Shown here piece after piece: positions 25,813-34,183 of a stretch of 64,000 nucleotides of DNA. Origin of the DNA: Hyphomonas sp. (GTDB taxonomy: Bacteria; Pseudomonadota; Alphaproteobacteria; Caulobacterales; Hyphomonadaceae); assembly GCF_022844445.1 (NCBI RefSeq), contig NZ_JALHLS010000005.1, positions 124,001 through 188,000 of the forward strand. The letters are read 5' to 3'. Within the stretch, counting starts at the first letter, position 1. Each line of letters opens with the position of its first letter. Below the pieces are notes generated by a model. It made no database searches. It was not told where the DNA came from and saw nothing but the letters and a program-made list of their open reading frames with translations. The position numbers and the translations under genes were made by a program.

Positions 25813-26691
25813 TTAGCGCCGCATCGTGAACGTGATGCCGGCGAAATCTTCGGTATCCTGCAGTGTCTTGTTGCGGTCGCTGAATTCGATCTCGCGGCGG
25901 ATATAGCTGAGCGACAGCTCGCCCCCCGCGCGCTGGATGGAGAAGCCGGCCTGAAGGTCGCCGACAGTCAGTTGATCCGTCATCTGAACATCGGTCAGTG
26001 TGTTCATGCCGAGCGTATTGAGTTCGGTATCCCAGACGAGCGCTTCACCGTCGGCGCCGACAAACACGTACCAGCCTTTTGGCGACGGGCCATCTGCCAG
26101 GTCGAGGCCCTGACCGAAGCGGAGTTCACCGCCGATGCTGCGGCCGCGCAGGTCGCCGCCATCGCGGATGGCCACGCGCGGAGCAAGGCCGACGTCGAAG
26201 CCGAGGCCGGTCTGGCCGCTGGTCGCGGCAATCGACACACCGAGCGACATGTCGTTGTATTCGGGGTTCGGCTGGCCGTAGCGGCTTGAGGCGAGCTGGG
26301 CAGCGACCGAGGCGATCGCGGGGTTGGCGCTCCAGCCAAAGTTCACGTCGGCGTCTGGCACGCCGCTCATGCCCGAGCCGGAAAGGCTGAACGCGGCTGG
26401 CGGGGCGCCGCCGGCGACAACCGAGACCGGCGCGTCGGGCGCCGTCAGGCGAATGCCGGCAGGAATGGGGGTCGAGATGGCGAGCGGAGAACCGGCGAAG
26501 GCGTTACCGGTCGGCGTGTTGAGTGCACCGTCTCCGAACGAACCTGGCACTGCCATTGTCATGCCGAGCGATGGCGCAACAGCCGGCTCCAGGCTGGCAT
26601 AATAGTCCGCGCCCGTCGCCACACATCCCTGGCAGGCCAGGGTGATCAGGCTGGATGCGATTGCGTACACCATTCCCTTAAAACCTTTCAC
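25813..26691 (-). CDS. LpxR-like outer-membrane protein (lipid A 3'-O-deacylase related)
   Basis: The 292-residue exported protein has a signal peptide (ending around LACQGC) and a Gly/Pro/Ala-rich first half. The second half resembles the C-terminal barrel of the LpxR/DUF2219 family: PKGWYVFVGADGEALVWDTELN, then TVGDLQAGFSIQRAGGELSLSYIRREIEF and a final strand ending FAGITFTMRR. LpxR removes a 3'-linked acyloxyacyl chain from lipid A. The N-terminal region where the catalytic Asn/His lie in LpxR is not recognisable here, so deacylase activity is doubtful. It stands alone with its own terminator. Confidence 0.6.
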   Translation of the reverse strand: MKGFKGMVYAIASSLITLACQGCVATGADYYASLEPAVAPSLGMTMAVPGSFGDGALNTPTGNAFAGSPLAISTPIPAGIRLTAPDAPVSVVAGGAPPAAFSLSGSGMSGVPDADVNFGWSANPAIASVAAQLASSRYGQPNPEYNDMSLGVSIAATSGQTGLGFDVGLAPRVAIRDGGDLRGRSIGGELRFGQGLDLADGPSPKGWYVFVGADGEALVWDTELNTLGMNTLTDVQMTDQLTVGDLQAGFSIQRAGGELSLSYIRREIEFSDRNKTLQDTEDFAGITFTMRR

Positions 26692-26940
26692 GGTCAGCTT
26701 CCTTACTCACACTCGTAAGAAAATGACCCTGTTCCACTAATCTACCATGAAGCTTTCAGGCGTCCCAAGGCCAAAACACGCTTCAAAGATTAATTCCTCA
26801 ATACAGATCCTGAACGTTCAGAAGCCTCTGCAGTTCCCGGATTTTCAGGTAAATTTTGTCGCAAGAACCGCGCCAGAACATCTTACCGCATGATTAACCT
26901 GTTGAGATAATTGGCGAAAATGCAGCAGCCCGAACGCAGA
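26692..26940. other. AT-richer intergenic region upstream of the LpxR-like gene
   Basis: About 250 bases with clearly lower GC than the surroundings lie between the nrdA terminator and the LpxR-like gene. It must carry the latter's promoter; an interrupted inverted repeat CTTAC...GTAAG occurs at about 26700-26718 close to the start codon. I see no gene in it. Confidence 0.4.
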
Positions 26941-26964
26941 ACGGCCCACCTCTCGGCGGGCCGT
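26941..26964 (-). terminator. hairpin downstream of nrdA
   Basis: ACGGCCC and GGGCCGT pair around an inner CC/GG pair with a short TCTC loop, 34 bases past the nrdA stop. In the minus-strand direction only a weak T-rich stretch follows, so it may be a weak terminator or an mRNA-stabilising stem. Confidence 0.55.
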
Positions 26965-26997
26965 CCGGGCCTTTCGGCGATCAACCTTGGCGCGGGC

Positions 26998-28866
26998 CTA
27001 CTGGCAGGCGAGGCACTCGTCATAGTCGGTGCTCTCGGCGTCCATCTTCTCCGTCTCCAGCTTCTCTGAGCCGGCGAACGAGGCGCGCTGGACAGATTTG
27101 GACCGGCAATAGTAGAGCGACTTCAGGCCGCGCTCCCACGCCGTCCAGTGCAACATGTGCAGATCCCACTTGGACACATCGCCCGGCAGGAACAGGTTCA
27201 GCGACTGGGACTGGCAGATGAACGGCGTGCGGTCCGCCGCCAGTTCGATGATCCAGCGCTGGTCGAGTTCGAAAGCCGTCTTGAAGACATCCTTCTCCTG
27301 CTGGTCGAGACAATCGAGATGCTGGACCGAACCTTCGTGCTCGAGGATCGAAATCCAGACATCCGGCGTGTTCAGGCCCTTGGACTCGAGCAGCGTCTCG
27401 AGCTGCTGGTTCTTGACTGTAAACGAACCCGACAGGGTCTTGTGCGTGTAGACGTTGGCGGGGATCGGTTCGATGCCGGCCGAGGTGCCGCCACAAATGA
27501 TCGAGATCGACGCCGTCGGGGCCACAGCCAGCTTGTTCGAGAAGCGGGCCATCATGCCGACATCGCGCGCGTCCTCGCAGGGGCCACGCTCCTTGGCGAG
27601 TTTCACTGAGGCCGCATCCGCGCCCTGGCGGATATGCTTGAAGATCTTGAGGTTCAGTGATTTCGCCGTCGCGCTCTCCAGCGAGACATTCATCGCCTGC
27701 AGGAAGGAGTGAAAGCCCATGACACCGAGGCCGACCGACCGCTCGCGCTTGGCCGAATAGACGGCGCGGGACATTTCCGGCGGGGCGCGCTCGATGAAGT
27801 CTTCCAGCACGTTGTCGAGGAAGCGGAACACGTCCTCCATGAACATCGGCTCTTTCGACCATTCCAGGAACGTCTCGGCGTTTACCGAGGAGAGGCAGCA
27901 GACGGCCGTGCGGTCGACGCCGCGATGGTCGACGCCGGTCGGCAGCGTGATCTCCGAGCAGAGGTTCGACTGCGTGACCTTCAGGCCGAGGCGTTTCTGG
28001 TGGGCCGGCATCGCATTGTTTACGGTGTCGGTGAACAGAAGGTAGGGTTCGCCGGTCTGCATGCGCAGCTCGAGAATCTTCTGCCACAGCTTGCGGGCAT
28101 TGACCGTCTTCAGCACATCGCCGGATTTCGGCGAGATCAGCGGGAAGTCCTCGTCGTTGCGGACCGCCTCCATGAAAGCATCAGTGATGTTGATGCCATG
28201 ATGCAGGTTGAGACTCTTGCGGTTGAAGTCGCCGGAGGCTTTGCGGATCTCGAGGAACTCCTCGATTTCCGGGTGGTGGATGTCGAGATAGCAGGCGGCC
28301 GAACCGCGGCGCAGCGAGCCTTGCGAGATCGCCAGCGTCAGCGAGTCCATCACCCGAATGAACGGAATAATACCTGAGGTCTGCCCGTTCTGGCCGACCT
28401 TCTCGCCGATCGAGCGGACATTGCCCCAATAGGTGCCGATGCCGCCACCATTCGAGGCGAGCCACACGTTTTCGGTCCAGGTCTCGACGATATCGTCCAG
28501 CGAATCGCCGACCTGGTTGAGGAAACACGAAATCGGCAGGCCGCGATCTGCGCCGCCGTTCGACAGCACCGGCGTCGCCGGCATGAACCAGAGTTTCGAG
28601 ATATAGTCATAGATGCGCTGGGCATGGCCGGCATCGTCGGCAAAGGCGGAGGCCACGCGGGCAAACATGTCCTGATAGGACTCACCCGGTAGCAGATAGC
28701 GGTCATCGAGCGTCTTCTTGCCGAAATCCGTCAGCAGCGCATCGCGCGACGGATCGGTCTGGATGGAGTGGCCCTGCACCAGCGTGATCTTCGCTTCGGC
28801 GCCTGTTTTCGGCTTGCCCTTGCGAGCGGCTTCTTTGGCGACGGATGTAGCGTTGGTAGCCCGCAT
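26998..28866 (-). CDS. nrdA: ribonucleoside-diphosphate reductase alpha subunit, class I
   Basis: NrdA reduces ribonucleotides to deoxyribonucleotides using a radical generated by NrdB. The 622-residue protein has the active-site elements PISCFLN, NLCSEITLPT (with the NxCxE radical site) and CCLSSVN, and the C-terminal redox pair CLAC (Cys618/Cys621) that accepts electrons from thioredoxin or glutaredoxin, plus the twin-Tyr radical relay YYCRS. There is no N-terminal ATP-cone, so dATP overall-activity control is absent or sits on NrdB. A strong AGGAGGG ribosome site and two NrdR-type boxes lie upstream. nrdB is not adjacent in this window. Confidence 0.95.
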   Translation of the reverse strand: MRATNATSVAKEAARKGKPKTGAEAKITLVQGHSIQTDPSRDALLTDFGKKTLDDRYLLPGESYQDMFARVASAFADDAGHAQRIYDYISKLWFMPATPVLSNGGADRGLPISCFLNQVGDSLDDIVETWTENVWLASNGGGIGTYWGNVRSIGEKVGQNGQTSGIIPFIRVMDSLTLAISQGSLRRGSAACYLDIHHPEIEEFLEIRKASGDFNRKSLNLHHGINITDAFMEAVRNDEDFPLISPKSGDVLKTVNARKLWQKILELRMQTGEPYLLFTDTVNNAMPAHQKRLGLKVTQSNLCSEITLPTGVDHRGVDRTAVCCLSSVNAETFLEWSKEPMFMEDVFRFLDNVLEDFIERAPPEMSRAVYSAKRERSVGLGVMGFHSFLQAMNVSLESATAKSLNLKIFKHIRQGADAASVKLAKERGPCEDARDVGMMARFSNKLAVAPTASISIICGGTSAGIEPIPANVYTHKTLSGSFTVKNQQLETLLESKGLNTPDVWISILEHEGSVQHLDCLDQQEKDVFKTAFELDQRWIIELAADRTPFICQSQSLNLFLPGDVSKWDLHMLHWTAWERGLKSLYYCRSKSVQRASFAGSEKLETEKMDAESTDYDECLACQ

Positions 28867-28914
28867 GGCGACCCTCCTGAATCATCTGGTTTTACTGGGA
28901 TTCCGGGGCGTTTC

Positions 28915-28960
28915 GACCATATCTGGTCCGGCGCCTCTTCCCTGACACAACATATAGTGT
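28915..28960 (-). promoter_or_regulatory. tandem NrdR-type operator boxes upstream of nrdA
   Basis: Two palindromes lie upstream of nrdA: GACCATATCTGGTC (28915-28928) and ACACAACATATAGTGT (28945-28960). The second closely matches the NrdR box consensus (ACACWATATnTTGTGT type) and their centres are 31 bases apart, the three-helical-turn spacing known for paired NrdR boxes. This predicts repression by the ATP-cone protein NrdR. Confidence 0.75.
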
Positions 28961-28966
28961 CCGAAG

Positions 28967-29277
28967 GTTAATAGGGGGTCAACGGTGCATTTCGCAAATC
29001 CGTCAAAGAAGGGGTGGATAACTCCTGAATCAAAGGTTAACGGCGGGTCCGGATCGCCCGTGTTGCAGGGGCTTTGGACAGGATGTAGCCTTTCTCAAGC
29101 GACACCCGAAAGGCCGGACCATGAAACCCGCTTTTTAGGCGCTTGCGCTTCTGGTTTTTCCCTCCCGGCCATCTCACAACGCGACACGGCGCCCGGAGCA
29201 AGCGCCAGCCCGGCGGGGCCGCCGCGCCTCTCTCCGCGCTGGCCCAGCAGGCCCACAACGCCTGTCCCGGCCTGATG
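28967..29277. other. intergenic stretch, nothing recognised
   Basis: After the NrdR boxes the sequence contains open but unconvincing plus-strand frames with Arg- and Pro-rich shadow translations. Two GGTTAA elements (about 28966 and 29035) are present. I see no gene that I can support. Confidence 0.35.
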
Positions 29278-29724
29278 AGCCGTACCGAATCGGCAGTCGC
29301 AAACGGGTATATTCAGTACTACTACCTGAGCGACTGCGAGCGCATGGCCCGCGCCATCGACTTCAACACCGGGAACGAATCGACCGCTACCTATGACGGC
29401 CCGAAGCTGCCCGACTCGGACGCCTAAGTGATCATCGGCGCCCTCTGGAGCTCTGCCACGATCGAGGACGCCGTCGGCATGCCTTTCGGCCGGGGCTTTT
29501 CCCTGAAGAGCGAAAAAAGCCTCTACTGCTCGGAACTCGTCTGGCGGGCGCTTTCAGCGGGCGCAGGTAAGGATGCTGTGCCGCAGAAAAGCGAACGCTT
29601 CGGCCGCGTCTATGCCTCGATCTCGGACCCGTCGGAGAATGACCTCGCGCGCGAGGCGGCAGTGATCACGGCGAAGTCGGATCAGGGTGGAGACAGGCAA
29701 ACGACCCGGGCTGAAGCTCGTTAG
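29278..29724 (+). pseudogene. possible decayed YiiX/NlpC-P60-like hydrolase
   Basis: The segment 29428-29724 reads DAVGMPFGRGF...EKSLYCSELVWRALSAG, resembling the C-terminal active-site region (YCSEL, with the nucleophilic Cys) of permuted papain-like YiiX/YebB-type proteins. The same reading frame continues upstream to at least 29278 but is interrupted by a TAA at 29425-29427, and the expected N-terminal histidine-containing half is not recognisable. It therefore looks like a broken gene; a short functional protein from the GTG at 29428 cannot be excluded. Confidence 0.35.
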
Positions 29725-29908
29725 GGCTGCTCGGTTCCCCGCCTGACCCGATTGGCGAGCGACCCGTCCGCCGCCTGCCTCCGAGGGCTATATGCGGGAG
29801 GGGCGGCAGAATCGCAAGCTCGGCCTCCACCTGACGCCCGATTCCGCGCTATCGCCTTGTTCCACCTCATGTTAGCCCTTCGTCCACACACCGCTGACGG
29901 AGGGCTCC

Positions 29909-32014
29909 ATGATCAGCCGCACCCTTACCCTGACGGCCCTTACCGCTGTCCTCGCCGCGCAGACCACTTTTGCGGAAACCGAAAAGGCGCCGTCCAAGCG
30001 CTTTACGGCCGAACGCGTGTTCGACATAGAATACGCCACCGACCCGCAGATCTCGCCTGACGGCAAGACCATCGTCTATGTACGCAATGCGATGGACCGG
30101 ATTGCTGACCGTGACATCGGCTCGCTCTGGAGCCTCGATGTGGCGAGCGGCGCGCACCGCCCCTTAGTGACCGGCGTCTCCGCCACCAATCCGCGCTGGT
30201 CTCCGGATGGCTCGCGCCTCGTCTATTCGACGACCAATGGCACCAAGCCGGAAATCCGGATCCTCTATCTCGATACCGGCCGCAGCTTCTCGCTCGCCCA
30301 ATTCCAGCAGGGCCCCTCGGAGACCGTCTGGTCGCCGGACGGCAAGACGCTGGCCTTCACGATGTTCGTACCCGGAGAAAAGCCGGGCTTCGCCAAGCCC
30401 CCTGCCGCCCCGGAGGGCGCGGCCTGGAGCGAGCCGGTCAAGGTGTATGACAATATCCAGTTCCGCGCCGATGGCGCCGGCTATCTCGAGGATGGGTCGA
30501 CGCATGTCTTCACGCTGCCGGTAGAGGGCGGCACGCCGCGCCAGGTCACCTCGGGCGAAGCCTCGATGCAGCAGCCCGCCTGGCTGGACAACGACACCCT
30601 TCTCGCCTCCGGCAACAGAGCTGAAGACCGCGACATGGACCCGGTCGAAAGCGAAATCTACGCCATCGAGTTGTCGGACCTCTCCGTCCGCCCGCTGACG
30701 ACCCGCGACGGCCCGGACTATGGCCCGGTTGTTTCGCCGGACGGTAAGCGCGTCGCCTATCGCGGCTATGACGACAAGGTCCTCTCCTACCAGCAGGATA
30801 ATCTCTATGTGATGAACGCCGACGGCTCGGGCTCCACCGAGCTGGCCGCAGATTTCTTCGGCAGCTTCGACCAGACCGTCTGGACGCCGGATAACAAGAG
30901 CCTCCTCTCCCTCGTTGGCGATCACGGCGTGCTGACACTCTACCGCGTCGGCCTTGACGGGAAGACCTCGCAGGTCGTCACTGATATCGGCGGCGCCTCC
31001 ATCGGCCGACCCTATGCGGATGGCAGTTTCTCCGTGAGCGGCGGAAAGAAGCCGTTGGTCGCCTATACCGCCGGCTTTGCCGACCGCCCTTCGGAAGTCG
31101 CCAGCACCGGCCTCGACGGCAAGGGCCAGAGGGTGCTGACCGCGCTGAACGATGATCTGATCCCCTATCTCGAGATGCCGCGCATCGAGGAGATCAAGGT
31201 CGCCTCCAGCCATGACGGCAAGGAAATCGAGGCCTGGATCGCGCTGCCTCATGATTTCAAGGCGGATGGCAGCTTCCCTATGCTGCTCGAGATTCATGGC
31301 GGCCCGTTCCAGATGTACGGTCCCTTCTTCGCCAGCGAGATCCAGCGCTACGCCGCCGAAGGCTATGTCACCGTCTGGTCCAACCCGCGCGGCTCGACCG
31401 GCTATGGTGAGGACTTCGCCCATGCCATCGACAAGGCCTATCCGGGCAACGACTATGACGACCTGATGAGCATCACCGACGAACTCGTCGCGCGCGGCTA
31501 TGTCAGCAAAGACCGTTTGTTCGTGACCGGAGGTTCGGGCGGCGGCATCCTCACCGCCTGGATCGTCACCAAGACCGACCGCTTTGCGGCCGCCGCTTCA
31601 ATCAAGCCGGTGATCAACTGGATGACGATGGCACTCGCCGCCGACATCTCGCAATACGTGCGCCGCCACTGGATACGCGCCGACCCCTGGACGGACCCCG
31701 AGGCTTTCCTGAAATTCTCACCGATCCGCTACGTCGACAAGGTGGTGACGCCGACGCTGATGATGGTGGGTGAGGAAGACTTCCGCACGCCCGCCTGGGA
31801 AGCCGAACAATTCTACACCGGCCTCAAGATGAACGGCGTCGACACCGCCCTCATCCGCATCCCCGGCGCCTCCCACGGCATCACCGCGCGTCCCAGCCGC
31901 CTGATTGCCCTCACGGACAATATCATGGGCTGGTTCGCGAAATATGATCCGGCGAAAGCAGCAGGCGCGCCCGCCGCGCCGGTCGCTGCGGCGGTCGAGA
32001 CATCCGCGCAGTAG
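29909..32014 (+). CDS. S9 family (prolyl oligopeptidase-type) secreted peptidase
   Basis: The 701-residue protein has a signal peptide (cut near residue 22), an N-terminal WD/PD40-like beta-propeller (about 40-420) with repeated SPDGK motifs, and a C-terminal alpha/beta hydrolase. The catalytic triad is visible as Ser543 in TGGSGGG, Asp624 in VGEEDFRTP and His656 in PGASHG. Such enzymes release acylaminoacids or dipeptides from short peptides in the periplasm. GGAGGG precedes the ATG. No operon partner is evident; the closest analogues are acylaminoacyl-peptidases of TonB-rich marine bacteria. Confidence 0.93.
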   Translation: MISRTLTLTALTAVLAAQTTFAETEKAPSKRFTAERVFDIEYATDPQISPDGKTIVYVRNAMDRIADRDIGSLWSLDVASGAHRPLVTGVSATNPRWSPDGSRLVYSTTNGTKPEIRILYLDTGRSFSLAQFQQGPSETVWSPDGKTLAFTMFVPGEKPGFAKPPAAPEGAAWSEPVKVYDNIQFRADGAGYLEDGSTHVFTLPVEGGTPRQVTSGEASMQQPAWLDNDTLLASGNRAEDRDMDPVESEIYAIELSDLSVRPLTTRDGPDYGPVVSPDGKRVAYRGYDDKVLSYQQDNLYVMNADGSGSTELAADFFGSFDQTVWTPDNKSLLSLVGDHGVLTLYRVGLDGKTSQVVTDIGGASIGRPYADGSFSVSGGKKPLVAYTAGFADRPSEVASTGLDGKGQRVLTALNDDLIPYLEMPRIEEIKVASSHDGKEIEAWIALPHDFKADGSFPMLLEIHGGPFQMYGPFFASEIQRYAAEGYVTVWSNPRGSTGYGEDFAHAIDKAYPGNDYDDLMSITDELVARGYVSKDRLFVTGGSGGGILTAWIVTKTDRFAAAASIKPVINWMTMALAADISQYVRRHWIRADPWTDPEAFLKFSPIRYVDKVVTPTLMMVGEEDFRTPAWEAEQFYTGLKMNGVDTALIRIPGASHGITARPSRLIALTDNIMGWFAKYDPAKAAGAPAAPVAAAVETSAQ

Positions 32015-32020
32015 GCTGCT

Positions 32021-32209
32021 TCAGGTCTCGTTGGCAGGCGACTCGTCCCGGCGGCGGGTCTTGCTGACGGCCGTTATGACGCCGATACCCGTGAGCACCA
32101 CGGCGCCGGTGCCGATCCAGACCGGCTGGAGGCCAAGCAGGTAGGCGCCGTAGCAGAGACCTCCGATCAGGATGATGAAGCCGGTCAGATAGAGCGCGAA
32201 GGACGACAT
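32021..32209 (-). CDS. small two-helix membrane protein
   Basis: The 62-residue protein has two hydrophobic helices (residues 5-25 and 29-46) followed by a charged tail (SKTRRRDESPANET), so it probably sits in the inner membrane with a cytoplasmic tail. The ATG at 32209 is preferred to an upstream in-frame codon. The family is not recognised; it converges with the S9 peptidase gene with a six-base gap. Confidence 0.65.
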   Translation of the reverse strand: MSSFALYLTGFIILIGGLCYGAYLLGLQPVWIGTGAVVLTGIGVITAVSKTRRRDESPANET

Positions 32210-32322
32210 GGGACACCTTGGGTGACTGAGGAAACTCAATCACAAACGCTGGACTCCGGCAGCGGTTCCATGAGGCGGCAATTGCCGGCCCGGCGATCAC
32301 CGAATGAGGCGCTCACCTCGCG

Positions 32323-32338
32323 AGAGGTGCGGTTGTGG
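32323..32338 (-). terminator. hairpin after the ThDP enzyme gene
   Basis: CACCTC-GCGA-GAGGTG forms a perfect 6-bp stem with a GCGA loop shortly downstream (minus strand) of the stop codon at 32352. The T-run is poor, so this is a weak or Rho-assisted terminator candidate. Confidence 0.4.
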
Positions 32339-32351
32339 CCGGAGAGGGACT

Positions 32352-33926
32352 TCAGCGCGCCGGCACATGCGCCGCGATAAGGTGCGGCCCCGGCTCTGCG
32401 AAGGCGCGCTCAAGCGCCGCATCAAACTCCTCCGCCGCCCTCGCATTCACCGCCGGCACGCCCTGGGCTTCGGAGAGTTTCACCCAGTCGATCTCCGGGC
32501 GTCCGAGGCCGAGCAGGTCTTCCGCCACACGGCCCGGATTGCCGGCGCCAGTGCGGGCGAGTTCGATGTTCAGTATGCGGTAGGAATGATTGACGAAAAT
32601 CACATTCACTACGTCCACACCTTCACGCGCCATGCTCCACAGGGCCTGGTTCGTATACATGCCGGCGCCATCGCCCGAGAGGCACAGAACCTTCGCGCGC
32701 CCTTTGGCCGCTACCGCTGCGCCGAGCGCCAGCGGCATGCCCTGACCGATGGCGCCGCCGGTCAGCATCATCCACTCGTGCGGGCGAGCACGGCCGGTCA
32801 TCATGAAGGCAGGCAGTCCATTGGAGACGCCGTCATCGGAAACGAAGGTGCCTTCCGGCATGTGGCGCGCGATGGAGGCGCCGACTGTCGCAGCGTTCAG
32901 CGCCCCGGTTGGTGCACCGGGAATGTCCAGCAGCGCAGGATCGGCCGCGCCCTTCGCACCGAGCGCATCGGCCAGCGCGGCGAGGATCGCGGCGGCGTCG
33001 CTTTCCGGACCGCCAATCACCAGCGGTGTGCAGCCCTCCGGCACCAGCACGCTGGGCCGGCCCGGATAGGCGAAGAACGCGACCGGCACCTGCGTGCCGG
33101 CGACCAGCATGAGGTCGGCGCCTTCCAGATCAGCCATCGCGCCTTCGGCAAAGTATTGCATCCGGTCCGGCGCAAAAAGACCCGCGCCGCGGGCCATTCG
33201 CGGGAAGAAGGTATCCGTCAGTACACGGATGCCTGCCGCCTTGAGGCGCGCCGCCTGCGCAAGGCCCGCTGGCGTCAAGGCCGTACCGTTGATCAGGATC
33301 ACCGGCTTCATCGCGCTGCGCACGGCCTTTGCCGCAGCCGCGATCCGGTCCGCATCCGGGGCGCGCAGCTTCGGGCGCGCGCGCTGTGCGCCGGGCTTGC
33401 CGCCTTCGGTCCAGGCGGTGTCGGCGGGCAGCAGCAGCGAAACCGGCCCCGGCACAGGCCCGAAACTCGCCTCCCAGGCCTCGGCGGCGAGATTGCCGGC
33501 TTCCGCCACCCGGTCGGCCGACTTGATCCAGACGGAGTTCGGGCCGGCAAGGCCGAGAATGTTTGAGGTCAGCGGCGCGTCATAGCGCAGGTGAGGCACG
33601 GCATGGTCGCCGATCACGTTGATCATCGGCGTCCAGGCGCGCTTGGCATTGTGGATATTGGCGCCGCCATTGAGATAGCCCGCGCCGAGATGCAGCAGTG
33701 TCATTGCCGGCAGGCCGGTCACGCGCGCATGACCATCGGCGGCGCCGGTCGCCACGCCTTCGAACAGGCACAGCACGGACTTGATCCGCGGCTCATGGTC
33801 GAGCGCCGTGACGAGGTGCATTTCTGAGGTGCCGGGATTGGCGAAACAGGCGGTGACGCCGTGGTTGGCCAGGGTCGAGACAAGGGCCTCCGCGCCGGTT
33901 TTCACGCTGCTGGTTGTGTCTGCCAA
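32352..33926 (-). CDS. thiamine-diphosphate-dependent enzyme, acetolactate synthase large-subunit-like
   Basis: The 524-residue protein belongs to the IlvB/benzoylformate decarboxylase superfamily. The N-terminal Pyr domain has FANPGTSEMHL and the catalytic Glu in CLFEGVATGAADGHAR; the C-terminal PP domain has the cofactor motif LSGDGAGMYTNQALWSMAREG...VNHSY. It could be a carboligase or a 2-keto acid decarboxylase; annotation as acetolactate synthase would be loose because there is no regulatory-subunit gene nearby. It lies just upstream (about 260 bases) of the feruloyl-CoA-synthase-like gene's 3' end, so a joint role in aromatic or keto-acid metabolism is possible but inferred. Confidence 0.85.
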   Translation of the reverse strand: MADTTSSVKTGAEALVSTLANHGVTACFANPGTSEMHLVTALDHEPRIKSVLCLFEGVATGAADGHARVTGLPAMTLLHLGAGYLNGGANIHNAKRAWTPMINVIGDHAVPHLRYDAPLTSNILGLAGPNSVWIKSADRVAEAGNLAAEAWEASFGPVPGPVSLLLPADTAWTEGGKPGAQRARPKLRAPDADRIAAAAKAVRSAMKPVILINGTALTPAGLAQAARLKAAGIRVLTDTFFPRMARGAGLFAPDRMQYFAEGAMADLEGADLMLVAGTQVPVAFFAYPGRPSVLVPEGCTPLVIGGPESDAAAILAALADALGAKGAADPALLDIPGAPTGALNAATVGASIARHMPEGTFVSDDGVSNGLPAFMMTGRARPHEWMMLTGGAIGQGMPLALGAAVAAKGRAKVLCLSGDGAGMYTNQALWSMAREGVDVVNVIFVNHSYRILNIELARTGAGNPGRVAEDLLGLGRPEIDWVKLSEAQGVPAVNARAAEEFDAALERAFAEPGPHLIAAHVPAR

Positions 33927-34183
33927 TTCCGCCTCCCGAAGTGATCTTTCAGGCGTGCTTAGGCGAATTCAGGAGCGGGTGCAAAAGCGAAACGGGCCGC
34001 AGATCGCTCTAGAAGCAAGGGGGTCTTCCATGAACGGCCTGCGGCCCGCCATAGCCAAAGGGGAATGGCTGGGCTGCAGCATTCACTGCAGCTTGGGCGG
34101 GAATATACATCCCGAATGTCAGAAATCGACCCTTTTCTGAGCAGCCCCGCTGCAAACCACCGGTACGTATGCTCCGACAGGTG

